Assembly (NCBI GenBank): GCA_006503475.1
Contig: RSEH01000140.1
Location: 1-64,000 of the forward strand
DNA: 64,000 nucleotides
Reading direction: 5' to 3'
Source: Stentor roeselii
Taxonomy: Eukaryota; Ciliophora; Heterotrichea; Heterotrichida; Stentoridae
Shown: piece by piece, positions 31,431 to 40,329 of the stretch
Layout of the letters: each line of letters starts with the position of its first letter
How positions within the stretch are numbered: the stretch's first letter is position 1
Made by a program: the position numbers and the translations under genes
The notes under the pieces: model-generated
Told to the model about the DNA's origin: nothing
Databases searched by the model: none
What the model saw: the letters and a program-made list of their open reading frames with translations, nothing else

Positions 31431-32291
31431 CTACCGCGATTTATATTTATACAGCAAGTTATACAAGTCCTTCATCGACCATGAACACTTTTCCTTCAAC
31501 AACGACTCGAATTTCAGCTGAATTTTTACAGGCGCTTCTCCTTTTTCATACATTTCAAATGCTTTCAACTTACAGTCCTCAGGGATGAATCGATTTTTCG
31601 CAGTTTTTTTAAGGTCTTCAGTTGAGAGAAGTTCATGTGAATGGATTAGTTTTCGAGTGGTGAGTATCCAAAAGTTATGTTTTTTTCTAAGGATTATGTG
31701 ACACTTGCACATCTTTTTCATACTTTTTCGGTTTCTTTGTCTTGACTCGTCTTGAACTTTTCGCATTCGGACCTTCCCTCGTGCTGAGCAGGAAAATTCT
31801 TGAAAAACGTTTTTTTTACTGTTTCCTTTGCATGAAGTGAACCCACTTCGAGCGGCGTAGTCTTTGAAGGCTTGACCGGCTTCTTCAAGTGAGAAAAAAA
31901 CTGATCCTAATGCGATTGTTGAGTCGTCGGTTTGGATTTGGACTGGTTTTATGGCTTTAGTGAGAAAAGGATTTGAAATTTCTGAGATTGGCAGGGAAAG
32001 GACCTCAGGTTTCAATGGAAGGGGGGGAAAGGGGCTTGGACTTTGGATGTTGTAACTTGAGGCTAGTTTGTTTAGACAATGGAAAATGTCTGAAATGCAA
32101 TGATTTACTTCAAGTTGATTTTTTTCTGATAGATCTGAAAAGTCGCTTTGGGATGAAGGGAAGGTCTTTAAAAGGAACTTCAAAGTTGTCACTGATGAAT
32201 GTGCTAGGCTCAGGGCTTCTGATGATGATAAATCTGAATGAATTGAATTCTTTTCGCTCCAGTTCGCTGGGGACTCTGAGTACCAGTTCAT
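31431..32291 (-). CDS. FAR1/MULE-type zinc-finger DNA-binding protein
   Basis: A 286-residue protein. Residues about 125-235 match the FAR1/WRKY-GCM1-type zinc finger found at the N-terminus of Mutator-like transposases: FFSLEEAGQAFKDYAARSGF, EFSCSARGK, MCKCHIIL, a tryptophan strand, and HSHELL give the Cys, Cys, His and His ligands. The downstream transposase core is absent. The C-terminal 60 residues are helical (CKLKAFEMYEKGEAPVKIQL), and the first 115 residues are acidic and serine-rich. A domesticated transposon DNA-binding domain, now a transcription factor, is the simplest reading. The ORF is intact, with the same base composition as its neighbours. Confidence 0.65.
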   Translation of the reverse strand: MNWYSESPANWSEKNSIHSDLSSSEALSLAHSSVTTLKFLLKTFPSSQSDFSDLSEKNQLEVNHCISDIFHCLNKLASSYNIQSPSPFPPLPLKPEVLSLPISEISNPFLTKAIKPVQIQTDDSTIALGSVFFSLEEAGQAFKDYAARSGFTSCKGNSKKNVFQEFSCSARGKVRMRKVQDESRQRNRKSMKKMCKCHIILRKKHNFWILTTRKLIHSHELLSTEDLKKTAKNRFIPEDCKLKAFEMYEKGEAPVKIQLKFESLLKEKCSWSMKDLYNLLYKYKSR

Positions 32292-32416
32292 TTTAGATTG
32301 TATTGGATGTAATGGATTCGCTGTTGAAGTATAGAAGAATCTCGTATCATTTTTGTATCATAGTAGTATTACGGATTTTTATCATTTTCATGAAATCGCC
32401 ATTATTAAATTCTAGA

Positions 32417-32896
32417 ATGGTCGAAAGTGAGAATGCTCTTCAAGAGTCTATCAAGAGGAGAGGAGATAAAAGTTATTATTATGCTCATGCTCCGAGAAAT
32501 GTTGATGACCCTTCTACTGCGAAAATTTTGGAAGGTGAAGGTATTGTTACAGGTGGTGACCCAAAGCTACTAGTATCAGACATTCCAAAGCCAGAGCAAC
32601 CAAAGCATCTAGTAAACATCCGTAACTACAACTGGGGTGACGAAGACGACAAAGTAGAGATATCCACACCATTCGACGGTATCAGTGAATCCTTAGACGT
32701 TCTAATAACAGCCGATTCAGTTCAAGCGACATTCAACACAGAGCGCAACGAGACTAAAAAGCTGTTAATAAAGCCACTAAACAAATCAGTAATTCCAGAG
32801 ACATCATCATACCGGATCACAAGAAGAAACAAGCTGATCATAACCCTTGCAAAAATGGACCCAGACGCGACTTGGTACCAGCTGACAAGCAGTTAG
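32417..32896 (+). CDS. CS-domain (p23/CacyBP-like) protein
   Basis: A 159-residue protein from the preferred ATG (MVESENAL). The C-terminal 95 residues form a CS (HSP20-like) sandwich: VNIRNYNWGDEDDKVEI, then strands ending in DATWYQL. The N-terminal part contains KSYYYAHAPRN, a motif I associate with ciliate and CacyBP-like CS proteins. CS proteins are co-chaperones or ubiquitin-ligase adaptors. The frame is open back to an ATG at 32303, which would add 38 residues with a hydrophobic stretch, but AT-rich codons and the position next to the divergent gene argue for the later start. The gene ends 20 bases before adenylate kinase. Confidence 0.7.
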   Translation: MVESENALQESIKRRGDKSYYYAHAPRNVDDPSTAKILEGEGIVTGGDPKLLVSDIPKPEQPKHLVNIRNYNWGDEDDKVEISTPFDGISESLDVLITADSVQATFNTERNETKKLLIKPLNKSVIPETSSYRITRRNKLIITLAKMDPDATWYQLTSS

Positions 32897-32916
32897 AATT
32901 TAATAAATTTATTATA

Positions 32917-33615
32917 ATGCTCAGAAGAGTCATCATGATGGGAGCGCCCGGCTCAGGCAAAGGAACCTTCGGCGGTATGTAAGTTTTAAGCAGGCTTGCT
33001 AAAGACCTCGACGTGCCCAACTTGATCGTAGGAGACGAAATCAGAAGACTGAAAAATTCAAGCTCGGATCCTCTTTTTAAAGCAGTTTTTGATGGAATGC
33101 AAAAAGGAAGTTTGCTGAATGATGGCATTGTCTGGGCGATTCTTGCAAGGAAAATCAAGGAGACTGATATGAAGAATGGGTTTATTTTAGACGGGTTTCC
33201 TAGAAAACTTGACCAGGCGTTTATTATGGAGTTAAGTGATTTTCGATATGATCTTATTGTCAATTTGAAACAACATGAAGAGGTTATTATTGCGAAGTTA
33301 CTTGGAAGACGGGTTTGTATCAGTTGTGGAGCGAATTATAATGTTGCTGATATTAAGTTTGAAGGGTATAATTTGCCTGCTCGTAAACCTAAGAAAAATA
33401 GGATTTGTGATTGTTGTGGAGGGAAACTTGAGTCTAGGAAGGATGATACCAAGTCGACTATTAAAAAAAGGCTGAAGGAGTATAGGGATTATACTGTTCC
33501 TATGGAAGAATATTTTCAGAATGGTGGGAAAATGGTTGAGTTCACTACTTATGCTGGAGTAGCGGATTATCCGAAACTTTTAGAGATTGTGAAGAATCGA
33601 TTGGGAATAGTTTAA
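32917..33615 (+). CDS. Adenylate kinase (zinc-LID type), one 15-base intron
   Basis: Exons 32917-32978 and 32994-33615 give 227 residues. P-loop GAPGSGKGT lies at 9-17. GFILDGFPRKLDQ is the NMP/AMP-binding signature. The LID domain has four cysteines (CISCG and CDCCG) that can hold zinc, an arrangement commoner in bacterial and some protist enzymes. RLKEYRDYTVPMEEYF follows as usual. It interconverts ATP+AMP and 2 ADP. The intron interrupts the codon that reads Met21 and would place a TAA in frame if retained. The start is 20 bases after the CS-domain gene. Confidence 0.92.
32979..32993 (+). other. 15-base spliceosomal intron in the adenylate kinase gene
   Basis: GTAAGTTTTAAGCAG. Removal joins the P-loop exon (GTFGG) to MLAKDLDVPNL in frame. 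Alternatives of 16 or 19 bases using nearby GT and AG give the wrong frame. Confidence 0.95.
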
Positions 33616-33699
33616 AGGATTAGTATATTATTTTGGATAGTCTCTGTTTAGTATTGGATGAAAATAGTTATTTATTTCAAATAGAGAATCTTTTGTTTT

Positions 33700-33999
33700 T
33701 AAATCTAAATAATTTATCTATAATCATGATGATTTTCGATTATTTTCTCAATTGATCATTCAAATCTATAATTCAATATAAATAATTTATCTATAATCAT
33801 CATGTTTTTCGATTATTTTCTCAATTGATCATTCAAATCTATATTTCAATCTAAATAATTTATTTATATTCATCATGTTTTTCGATTATTTTCTAAATTC
33901 ACCATTCAAAATCTATATTTCAATCTAAAAATTATCTACAATCCATAAAGATTATCGATATTCTAAATTCACGCTTAAATTTATTTCAACCTACTTAAA
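33700..33999. repeat. About 73-bp tandem repeat, four copies
   Basis: Units starting AATTTATCTATAATCAT recur at 33711, 33784, 33857 and (eroded) 33930. The array fills the spacer between convergent adenylate kinase and otubain genes and is very AT-rich. No coding potential. Confidence 0.85.
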
Positions 34000-34776
34000 T
34001 TAAACCGGATAAAGCACATCATAATGTCCAGGTCTATACAACAAATAAACACCAAAGTCAGGTCCATTATAATCAACAGGAAAAGTGATTTCATTACACA
34101 AGTCACTATCACTTCTATCCAAATACAAAATCCTGATCCTAACTCCAAAAGCCTCAGCCAAAGCCATGACCTGAATTTGTTCCGACTCCCTATCCATGGG
34201 TTCAACTTCACTTTTACAAAACTCCAAAACACTAGAAAATCCTTCAATAAACCCTTCAAACCTTTCCTGATTCATCCTAAGAAAAGCAGATACCAAGAAC
34301 CTGCTATACATAACAATAGAATCCGCAACTATTTTATCTTCAAAGTCATTTTTCAGTCCTTCAATCGAAATACTTCCGACCATTTCCATCTTCGCAACAA
34401 GTAAATCAATAAAATCTTCATAACAAAGAGGTTCAAATCCCGCAGCACTTAACACCTGAGTCGATTCCTTCACCCTGCCAAGAACATTCGCATATACAAC
34501 AGCGACAGGCGAGTCTCCATCAAGTTCCGAATGATGAACAATGAACTGTTCCAACAAAGAAAACAAAACACTTCGATAAAAACAGTTCCCATCTCCCCGA
34601 GTACGTCGAAATTGCGGAAATTTCAATGAAAGATTTGGAATTTTCCTTAAAAAGTTCGGGTTACTCGAATATTCCCCTTCCAGAAGCTTCAAAGCTAGAC
34701 GGTCAGAAAACATCGGAGCTTTTGACTCGATTTCTCTTTGAATCTCAGCTTCTTGGTCCACGACAGAAAATTCCAT
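34000..34776 (-). CDS. Otubain-type OTU deubiquitinase
   Basis: A 258-residue protein the size of OTUB1/OTUB2. The catalytic loop RRTRGDGNCFYRSVLF holds Asp62 and Cys65. The C-terminal PGHYDVLYPV holds the catalytic His251 with the usual Tyr-Asp next to it. The middle (about 85-200) is helical, as in the ubiquitin-binding helical part of otubains. The catalytic set looks complete, so an active cysteine protease that cleaves ubiquitin chains is likely; chain preference cannot be told. It starts 6 bases after the stop of the upstream gene on the same strand. Confidence 0.88.
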   Translation of the reverse strand: MEFSVVDQEAEIQREIESKAPMFSDRLALKLLEGEYSSNPNFLRKIPNLSLKFPQFRRTRGDGNCFYRSVLFSLLEQFIVHHSELDGDSPVAVVYANVLGRVKESTQVLSAAGFEPLCYEDFIDLLVAKMEMVGSISIEGLKNDFEDKIVADSIVMYSRFLVSAFLRMNQERFEGFIEGFSSVLEFCKSEVEPMDRESEQIQVMALAEAFGVRIRILYLDRSDSDLCNEITFPVDYNGPDFGVYLLYRPGHYDVLYPV

Positions 34777-34782
34777 TTATGG

Positions 34783-35727
34783 CTAAAATATTTCACATGA
34801 ACAACAGGAATGTTTTATTGCTTCTTGATGGGATTTTGAATGGATTTTCACTTCTAAATGTTTGGAAAATGAAAAAGTTTCAAGTTTTATTCCTCGACAA
34901 GGAAAAGATTCTTTTAAGGAGTCGAAGGCTGAAGTGACGATGTTGCTTGTGGCAGGGTTTATCGTCATTCGTCTTTCGAAGATGGTTTTTTCTTTGGTTT
35001 GGTCTTTTTGAAGAGAACAGATTAAGTAACGGTCTAGGTAGTCGAATTCGCTTGAGATTGTTTTAACGTCGGAAACTTCGTAAAGCTTTTTAGGGACTCT
35101 TTTACTGTCGAGAGCTGAACTTCTAGAGTCTTTTACGATTACTACTTCTTCGTTTAGTCGAGCTTTTATGAGTTTTATGTTGTCGAGTTCGTAATTGAAG
35201 TGAAGGTTTTTCGCCTCGAGGATCAGGTTGATGATGTTCAGTAAATGTGATTTCAGTCCACCGCATTTTAGTTTTTTCTCTACTTTTATTTCGAAGACCA
35301 GCACGAGACTTAATTCGAATAACTCGATCCTCATGTCCAGCCAGATATCTGAGGAGTTTACTTCAAAAGTCACCTCGTTTCCGTGTTTAACTAGTTCTGA
35401 AAGTTCTCCTTTCTAGGTAAATAGTACGAGATCGACATCCTGGCCTCCACATTTCATATTTTGGATTTCGAAGCCTTTTAACCCGCTGAAGATTGAGTAC
35501 TGCTCCATAGTCTCTGTTATTCGGGTCTTAAGGAAACGGTTCAACGAGCTTTTTATGAGTTACTCAGCGTTTAAAGTGAGTAAAATTGACTTCTTTGGCA
35601 GCTTTGACCACTTTATGGTTATATCAGCTTTCGCTTGAGCTCTTCCGTCACTGTCCAGGTAGATGTAGTTGTCTTTGTCCTCTGATCCGAGATCTTCAAT
35701 GAGTCCATTATAGAGGTCAATAGACAT
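34783..35727 (-). CDS. Unknown protein, two 15-base introns
   Basis: Exons 35727-35564, 35548-35428 and 35412-34783 join to 304 residues that I do not recognise. It starts MSIDLYNGLIEDLGSEDKDN. A predominantly beta, LPS/lipid-binding-like pattern of alternating strands runs from about 35 to 200 (ITIKWSKLPKKSILLTLNA; DIWLDMRIELFELSLVLVF). The C-terminus ends CCSCEIF. No signal peptide or membrane span is evident. Without the introns only a fragment is seen, so an intron-unaware gene finder would miss the first 94 residues. The stop lies 6 bases before the otubain start. Confidence 0.7.
35413..35427 (-). other. 15-base spliceosomal intron (second in the gene)
   Basis: On the minus strand GTACTATTTACCTAG separates codons ending GQDVDL from KGELSEL. 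It carries an in-frame TAG. Confidence 0.92.
35549..35563 (-). other. 15-base spliceosomal intron (first in the gene)
   Basis: On the minus strand GTAACTCATAAAAAG splits an Asp codon (GA/C). Removal joins LLTLNA to SLNRFLKT. It is almost identical to the intron at 40333-40347. Confidence 0.92.
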
Positions 35728-37709
35728 TATAGGGATTCGACTTGGACTAGAGAAATTTTTTTGATGAATGAAGTTTATGATTGAACTTATTGATGATTAA
35801 AATCGTGGTTTTACTTGAGAGAAGCCATTAATTATATGGTTTTAAAGTGAGATGGATACTTTGAAGGAGATTTTTAGGATTTTTTGAGGATTTAGAAGGA
35901 ATTAATGAAGAATTTTTATATATATTTTATTGGTTGCATGGTAAACTGATATTCCAAATTGACTTCAATTTAAAAACAAGATCAAAATCTTAAAATAAAC
36001 CTACTTTAAAATATTGTAGAAAAGAGAGAAAGGATTGATATAAATACATTTTCTTTGCGTAAAAATACTAAGAACTCTTAATTTCATATTAAATTATCAT
36101 CAAAATCTTTAAATATAAAAGTTTAATTATTTATTAGTAAGCCAGCTATTTTGATGAATCTTGCAAATGACTTCTAATAGTATTTGCAGAGATTCTTAAA
36201 TTGTGTAAATCATTTTCTATCATTTAAAAAGTCTTTTTGTTTTGTTCAATAATTTTTAACTTGCACAATCTTCGATATAGGCATTTATATTTTGAATAAA
36301 TGTAATAACTTAGTAGTTCATAATATTTTGTTCTAATATATAATCTTTTTAGCATTTCTTATTAAAAAATAGATATTCCTCTTTGAATCTATATGAATTT
36401 AAACTCTTTATTTTGATATGAAAGGTTTTATATTCCACAAACAAATTGAAATTTTTTTTTATAAAATTTCTAGAGCTGTTTACAACATTTCTCAATATTG
36501 AAATTTGATTTGAAAGTCACATTTCTGTGTTAAGATTCATTTTGTGATACAAAATTACAGCGATATGAATCCTTGATTAGTATTTTTTAGTCTTTTCTCA
36601 AGTATTTTTCTGTAAGGATTAATTTTGAATTTATCATAATCAGTAGCTTGCTATGATTTCGAGATCTGAAGATGGATTATCCTTGATATATTACGTAATA
36701 GTATATAGCAGACATATAATAAATTTCCGTTAAAAATATTTGAAATAAAATAGCATAATTCTTACTCAATATGAAACTTTGGGTGCAATTTACTTAATCA
36801 CTATCGACTAATTCTAAGTAATTAAGACACTTATTTAAATTTTGTAATTCCTAAAATTTAAATCTTTTTCTAAAGTTTTTTTATAAAATTAAGTAATCAT
36901 AAAATCGGCATATTTAAGTTTGATGAGTCTTTACTTTCAATATAGTGGAATTAAAATCAATTAATCATGAAATATTTAGTAATTGTTATTTATTCATTAG
37001 ATTACATGAACTCTAATGACCTGCCTTCTTATTATTAAGGATTTTGATTAGATGAAAATTATCCAATTTTTATAATTCTAGAGTAAAGTGTAAAATAAAG
37101 ATCCGAACAATATTTAAGCATTTACATTACATTTACACAAGATATTATGTGGTTTTGTCGGAAGTAAAAAAATTCTAATATTATAATCTAAGAGAACCTT
37201 AATAGTAATATGATCGAATATAAATTTCATTAGTTACGAATATTTTATCATAAGCAACTTTTATTAAATCATAATTTATCCCAACAACCAATATGACCAT
37301 ACCTATCGTTAATTCTGTTTAATTGACTATACAATATTAATTACTTTACAAGTTTCATCAACTTAATTATATAATTTTGACAACCTTGTCTTTCCCAATT
37401 ATTCCAAATAAATAACCTATAAAATTTTATCGTCTATTAAAAAATAATTCGATTTGAATATTTCAATTTACTTGAATTCAAATTTTCTTCAATCCTTCCT
37501 CCTAAATCGCCGATTACTTTCATTCAAAAGGCCCAACAATCAATCATTGTAGCCAAAAAATTAAATATCCTCTATGATATAAAACTTAAAATTCTTATTA
37601 TCTTACTTCTTTACTAAATCCAATAATTTTAATAAAACAATCATTCTTCATCATTTTTAAAAAGTCTTGCATAAAGCTAACTTTCACCATTTATCAAAAA
37701 TAAAAATAC
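35728..37709. other. AT-rich spacer, no gene seen
   Basis: About 2 kb of very AT-rich DNA with no ORF, RNA gene or clear tandem repeat. Homopolymer A and T runs are common. Confidence 0.55.
37702..37706 (-). terminator. Pol III T-run terminator of tRNA-Arg
   Basis: Minus-strand T5, four to eight bases after the tRNA 3' end, followed by a second T5. This is the standard pol III stop. Confidence 0.6.
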
Positions 37710-37781
37710 AGCCCCGGTGGGATTTGAACCCACAACCCCCAGATTAGAAGTCTGGTGCGCTATCCGTTGCGCCACGAGGCT
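37710..37781 (-). tRNA. tRNA-Arg(TCT)
   Basis: A 72-base cloverleaf without an intron and without encoded CCA. The acceptor stem pairs AGCCTCG with CGGGGCT, including one G-U. The D-arm carries GGCGCAACGGATAGCGC. The anticodon stem-loop CAGACTTCTAATCTG gives anticodon TCT. The T-arm reads GTGGGTTCAAATCCCAC with a perfect B box. It decodes AGA, a frequent codon in the AT-rich genes here. Confidence 0.97.
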
Positions 37782-37808
37782 TATTCAATTCTTCCATATC
37801 TAAAATAC

Positions 37809-38618
37809 CTAGACTTTAAACTTAGAAGCAAGTTCCCTAAGGCTCTTCTTGACTCCTTCAGCAGTTACTAAGTCAGCGGCATTATTGAGCAACTGTTCAT
37901 GTCTGCTCGGTTCAGGTTCCGGGTCACGTATATACTCCAAATGATTTAAAGGAGAAGTCACAACATCAACCCTAATCTCAATTTTCCTCCTTTGTAATTC
38001 CTTCAACACCCTTTCAATCCTAGCCACATCAGCCTTCATCACCGCCAAAGCCCACAAAGTTTCAGCAAGTCCCAAAGCATGAAGATGTTGAATTTTCTTA
38101 TCAAGAAGCGGGAAAAGCTTATCATTAAGAATATCTCCAAATGCCAAGCCGAGGCGTGCCGAGGCAAACAAAACATTAGAAGCAACTCCCACTGGAAGTA
38201 AGTCAACTGGAGCAGATTTCACGACAGATTTCAAGTAATCAGAAGAAACTTTAATAAATCTTTCTTTTTCATGCAGTGATTTCCTGGAGAAGTTCATATG
38301 ACGGTATTCTTTATTTGTAAAGAAAGAAAAAACTCGATATGGAAGAGGTTTTTTTAGAGTTTCTTTAATGAACTGGTCGACTGAATCGGCTTCTTTTCGG
38401 AAAGACTGAAAGTCTTCTAAGGAAATTTGGTATAAAAGGTCCGATGCTTCGATTGGAGATACTGAAGAATTGTCGGAAGACCCTGAATATTTTTGCATTC
38501 GTTCCAAGTTTACTGATATAGGGTAGAGATAATAGTGAATACTTGATGTGTCTCGCATTGAAACTCCTGTCACTCGAGCTGCCCAGAACTGGTACATCAG
38601 GCTTTGAACGACCTTCAT
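37809..38618 (-). CDS. Helical-repeat protein, possibly mitochondrial RNA-binding (OPR/FASTK-like)
   Basis: A 269-residue protein. Residues about 150-210 contain consecutive helix pairs with the pattern LFPLLDKKIQHLHALGLAE followed by TLWALAVMKADV. This is like the helical repeats (OPR, FASTK or RAP-associated) of organellar RNA-processing proteins. The N-terminal 20 residues are basic and hydrophobic without acidic residues before Asp23, consistent with a mitochondrial presequence. No RAP domain is present. The assignment is by repeat pattern only. Its 3' end lies 27 bases from the tRNA, same strand. Confidence 0.5.
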   Translation of the reverse strand: MKVVQSLMYQFWAARVTGVSMRDTSSIHYYLYPISVNLERMQKYSGSSDNSSVSPIEASDLLYQISLEDFQSFRKEADSVDQFIKETLKKPLPYRVFSFFTNKEYRHMNFSRKSLHEKERFIKVSSDYLKSVVKSAPVDLLPVGVASNVLFASARLGLAFGDILNDKLFPLLDKKIQHLHALGLAETLWALAVMKADVARIERVLKELQRRKIEIRVDVVTSPLNHLEYIRDPEPEPSRHEQLLNNAADLVTAEGVKKSLRELASKFKV

Positions 38619-38691
38619 TATTTATTAGAAATATGGAAGGGGTTTGCTTGGGTTGATGAAGAATGATTAGAAACTAATTTTTTTCATAATA

Positions 38692-39405
38692 ATGATTATT
38701 TCCATTAGAAGGTTATTACATGTGATTGAAACATCATCTATTATATCCGAGGTTCAAATGAAAGTAAATCCCTGTCCAACAGCGACACTTTTGCCTTACC
38801 AAATGATCCAAGTGAACCCGAGGCACATCTTGATGTTTGAATCAGGAATAAAATTAGAGTCAAAGTCCGAGAATTTATGTGAAGCTTATAACATTGCAAA
38901 CTCAACACCTGCTTTTATTACTTTTGAGCCTTCACTTTACTTGATTTCGCTCGCTATCGAACAACATTGGAAAATTGCTAAGTCACGAATGGTATTCGCC
39001 ACAAGTCAGGTTATATTGAATGAAGATCAAGAGTATTTTGATGTCCAGGGAACTGGAAAGGCTCTGGTCCATGGACATCAATTGATTCAATTAGAAGATG
39101 AAAGCTTTTTCTTACCTGAGCAGAACCTTGCTGGTCATGAGCTCCGGGTCAACCTGAAACTAGGAAACATCAGCGGCTGGGCTTATTGGCAAGTATCAGG
39201 TCCAGGTCAAATCCTAATCCATTCATCCCACCCTCCAAAACCATCCAAAAATCTAAACGACCTTCAAGTATGCCCTCCAGACACCTCAAGCCTCTTAGAA
39301 ACAATTCTAAAAAACGACGACATCATCTTAACAAGTCCATTTCTCTCTCTTCTAAAAACAATCAAATTTCAATTTCAATCTCCAAAGTCCTTATTTTTTA
39401 AATAA
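38692..39405 (+). CDS. AIM24-like beta-rich protein (tentative)
   Basis: A 237-residue protein dominated by beta strands. FDVQGTGKALVHGHQLIQL and WQVSGPGQILIHSS resemble the repeated strand-Gly-x-Gly-strand pattern of the AIM24/TRAP-like fold found in bacteria and mitochondria. The first 20 residues (MIISIRRLLHVIETSSIISE) could be an organellar targeting sequence. The stop codon TAA (39403-39405) is followed at once by the ATG of the next gene with no spacer. If AIM24-like, it may act in mitochondrial membrane organisation. Confidence 0.45.
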   Translation: MIISIRRLLHVIETSSIISEVQMKVNPCPTATLLPYQMIQVNPRHILMFESGIKLESKSENLCEAYNIANSTPAFITFEPSLYLISLAIEQHWKIAKSRMVFATSQVILNEDQEYFDVQGTGKALVHGHQLIQLEDESFFLPEQNLAGHELRVNLKLGNISGWAYWQVSGPGQILIHSSHPPKPSKNLNDLQVCPPDTSSLLETILKNDDIILTSPFLSLLKTIKFQFQSPKSLFFK

Positions 39406-40095
39406 ATGATTCATCGAGTTTCAGACAACCTTCAAAGAATCCGAGGTTCAATCGAGTCAGTCATTCTTCAACATTCTTTAACACAACCCGTCACTTTAGT
39501 CGCTGTTTCAAAGCTTCAGCCAAGTGAGGCCATTCAAGCTGCTTACGACGCAGGACAACGGGACTTTGGCGAGAACTACGTCGATGAACTTCTCACAAAA
39601 GCCCGAAGCCTTCCTCGAGACATCAACTGGCACATGATAGGACATGTCCAATCTAATAAACTATCAAAACTTCTCTCTGTTGAAAACCTTTCAGTCATTC
39701 ATACTGTCGATTCTCTGTCATTAGCTTTAAAAATCAATAAAAAACTTCAAGAAATACAAAAAAATCTTGATTTTTTTTTACAAATCAACACTTCTGATGA
39801 AAATTCAAAATCGGGAATTCGAGTTTTTAACTTTTTTGAAGTTTTAGAAGAAATTTTAAAAAATTGCTCAAATTTGAAGTTTAAGGGATTTATGACTATT
39901 GGGGAAAAAGGATCTGTTGAGGATTTTGAGATTTTAAGGAAGTGTCGAAAGGAAACTGCTGAAAAAATTGGAGTGGATGAGGAGATGGTTTGGTTGAGTA
40001 TGGGAATGTCTGGAGACTTTGAACAGGCTCTTCAGTATGGAAGTAACTTTGTTAGGATTGGCTCTTCGATTTTTGGAGAAAGACCTGGAAAGTAA
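39406..40095 (+). CDS. PLPBP: PLP homeostasis protein (YggS/PROSC family)
   Basis: A 229-residue alanine-racemase-fold protein. The PLP lysine lies in LVAVSKLQP (Lys36). DFGENYVDELL, WHMIGHVQSNK, FLQINTSDENSKSGI, FKGFMTIG and the C-terminal SMGMSGDFEQALQYGSNFVRIGS are the family's conserved blocks in the right order. The length matches. It binds pyridoxal phosphate and balances vitamin B6 and amino-acid pools; it is not a racemase. Its ATG abuts the preceding stop, so its promoter must lie inside the upstream gene unless both are on one transcript. Confidence 0.93.
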   Translation: MIHRVSDNLQRIRGSIESVILQHSLTQPVTLVAVSKLQPSEAIQAAYDAGQRDFGENYVDELLTKARSLPRDINWHMIGHVQSNKLSKLLSVENLSVIHTVDSLSLALKINKKLQEIQKNLDFFLQINTSDENSKSGIRVFNFFEVLEEILKNCSNLKFKGFMTIGEKGSVEDFEILRKCRKETAEKIGVDEEMVWLSMGMSGDFEQALQYGSNFVRIGSSIFGERPGK

Positions 40096-40329
40096 AGGTT
40101 TGATTAACTAATTAATTAGGAGGATTTTGAAGTGAAGTTTTGGGGGTTTTAGATGAGGTTCAGAAGATTATGTGAAATTTTAGAGAGCTTAAGAGAGTTA
40201 TTTAGAAAATTATAGTTTCACTGTGATTTAGGTGGTAAGAATAGGTAAAAACTTCCATTTTCATCAAGAAATCCAAAACTACCATAACTAAACTTCTTTC
40301 ACAGAGTAAAATCCTTCAATAATATTTAA

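Noticed and set aside
32303-32416. 38-codon N-terminal extension of the CS-domain protein
   Set aside because: The extension is AT-driven and hydrophobic, unlike CS-domain proteins, and lies within the short divergent promoter region; kept as an alternative only.
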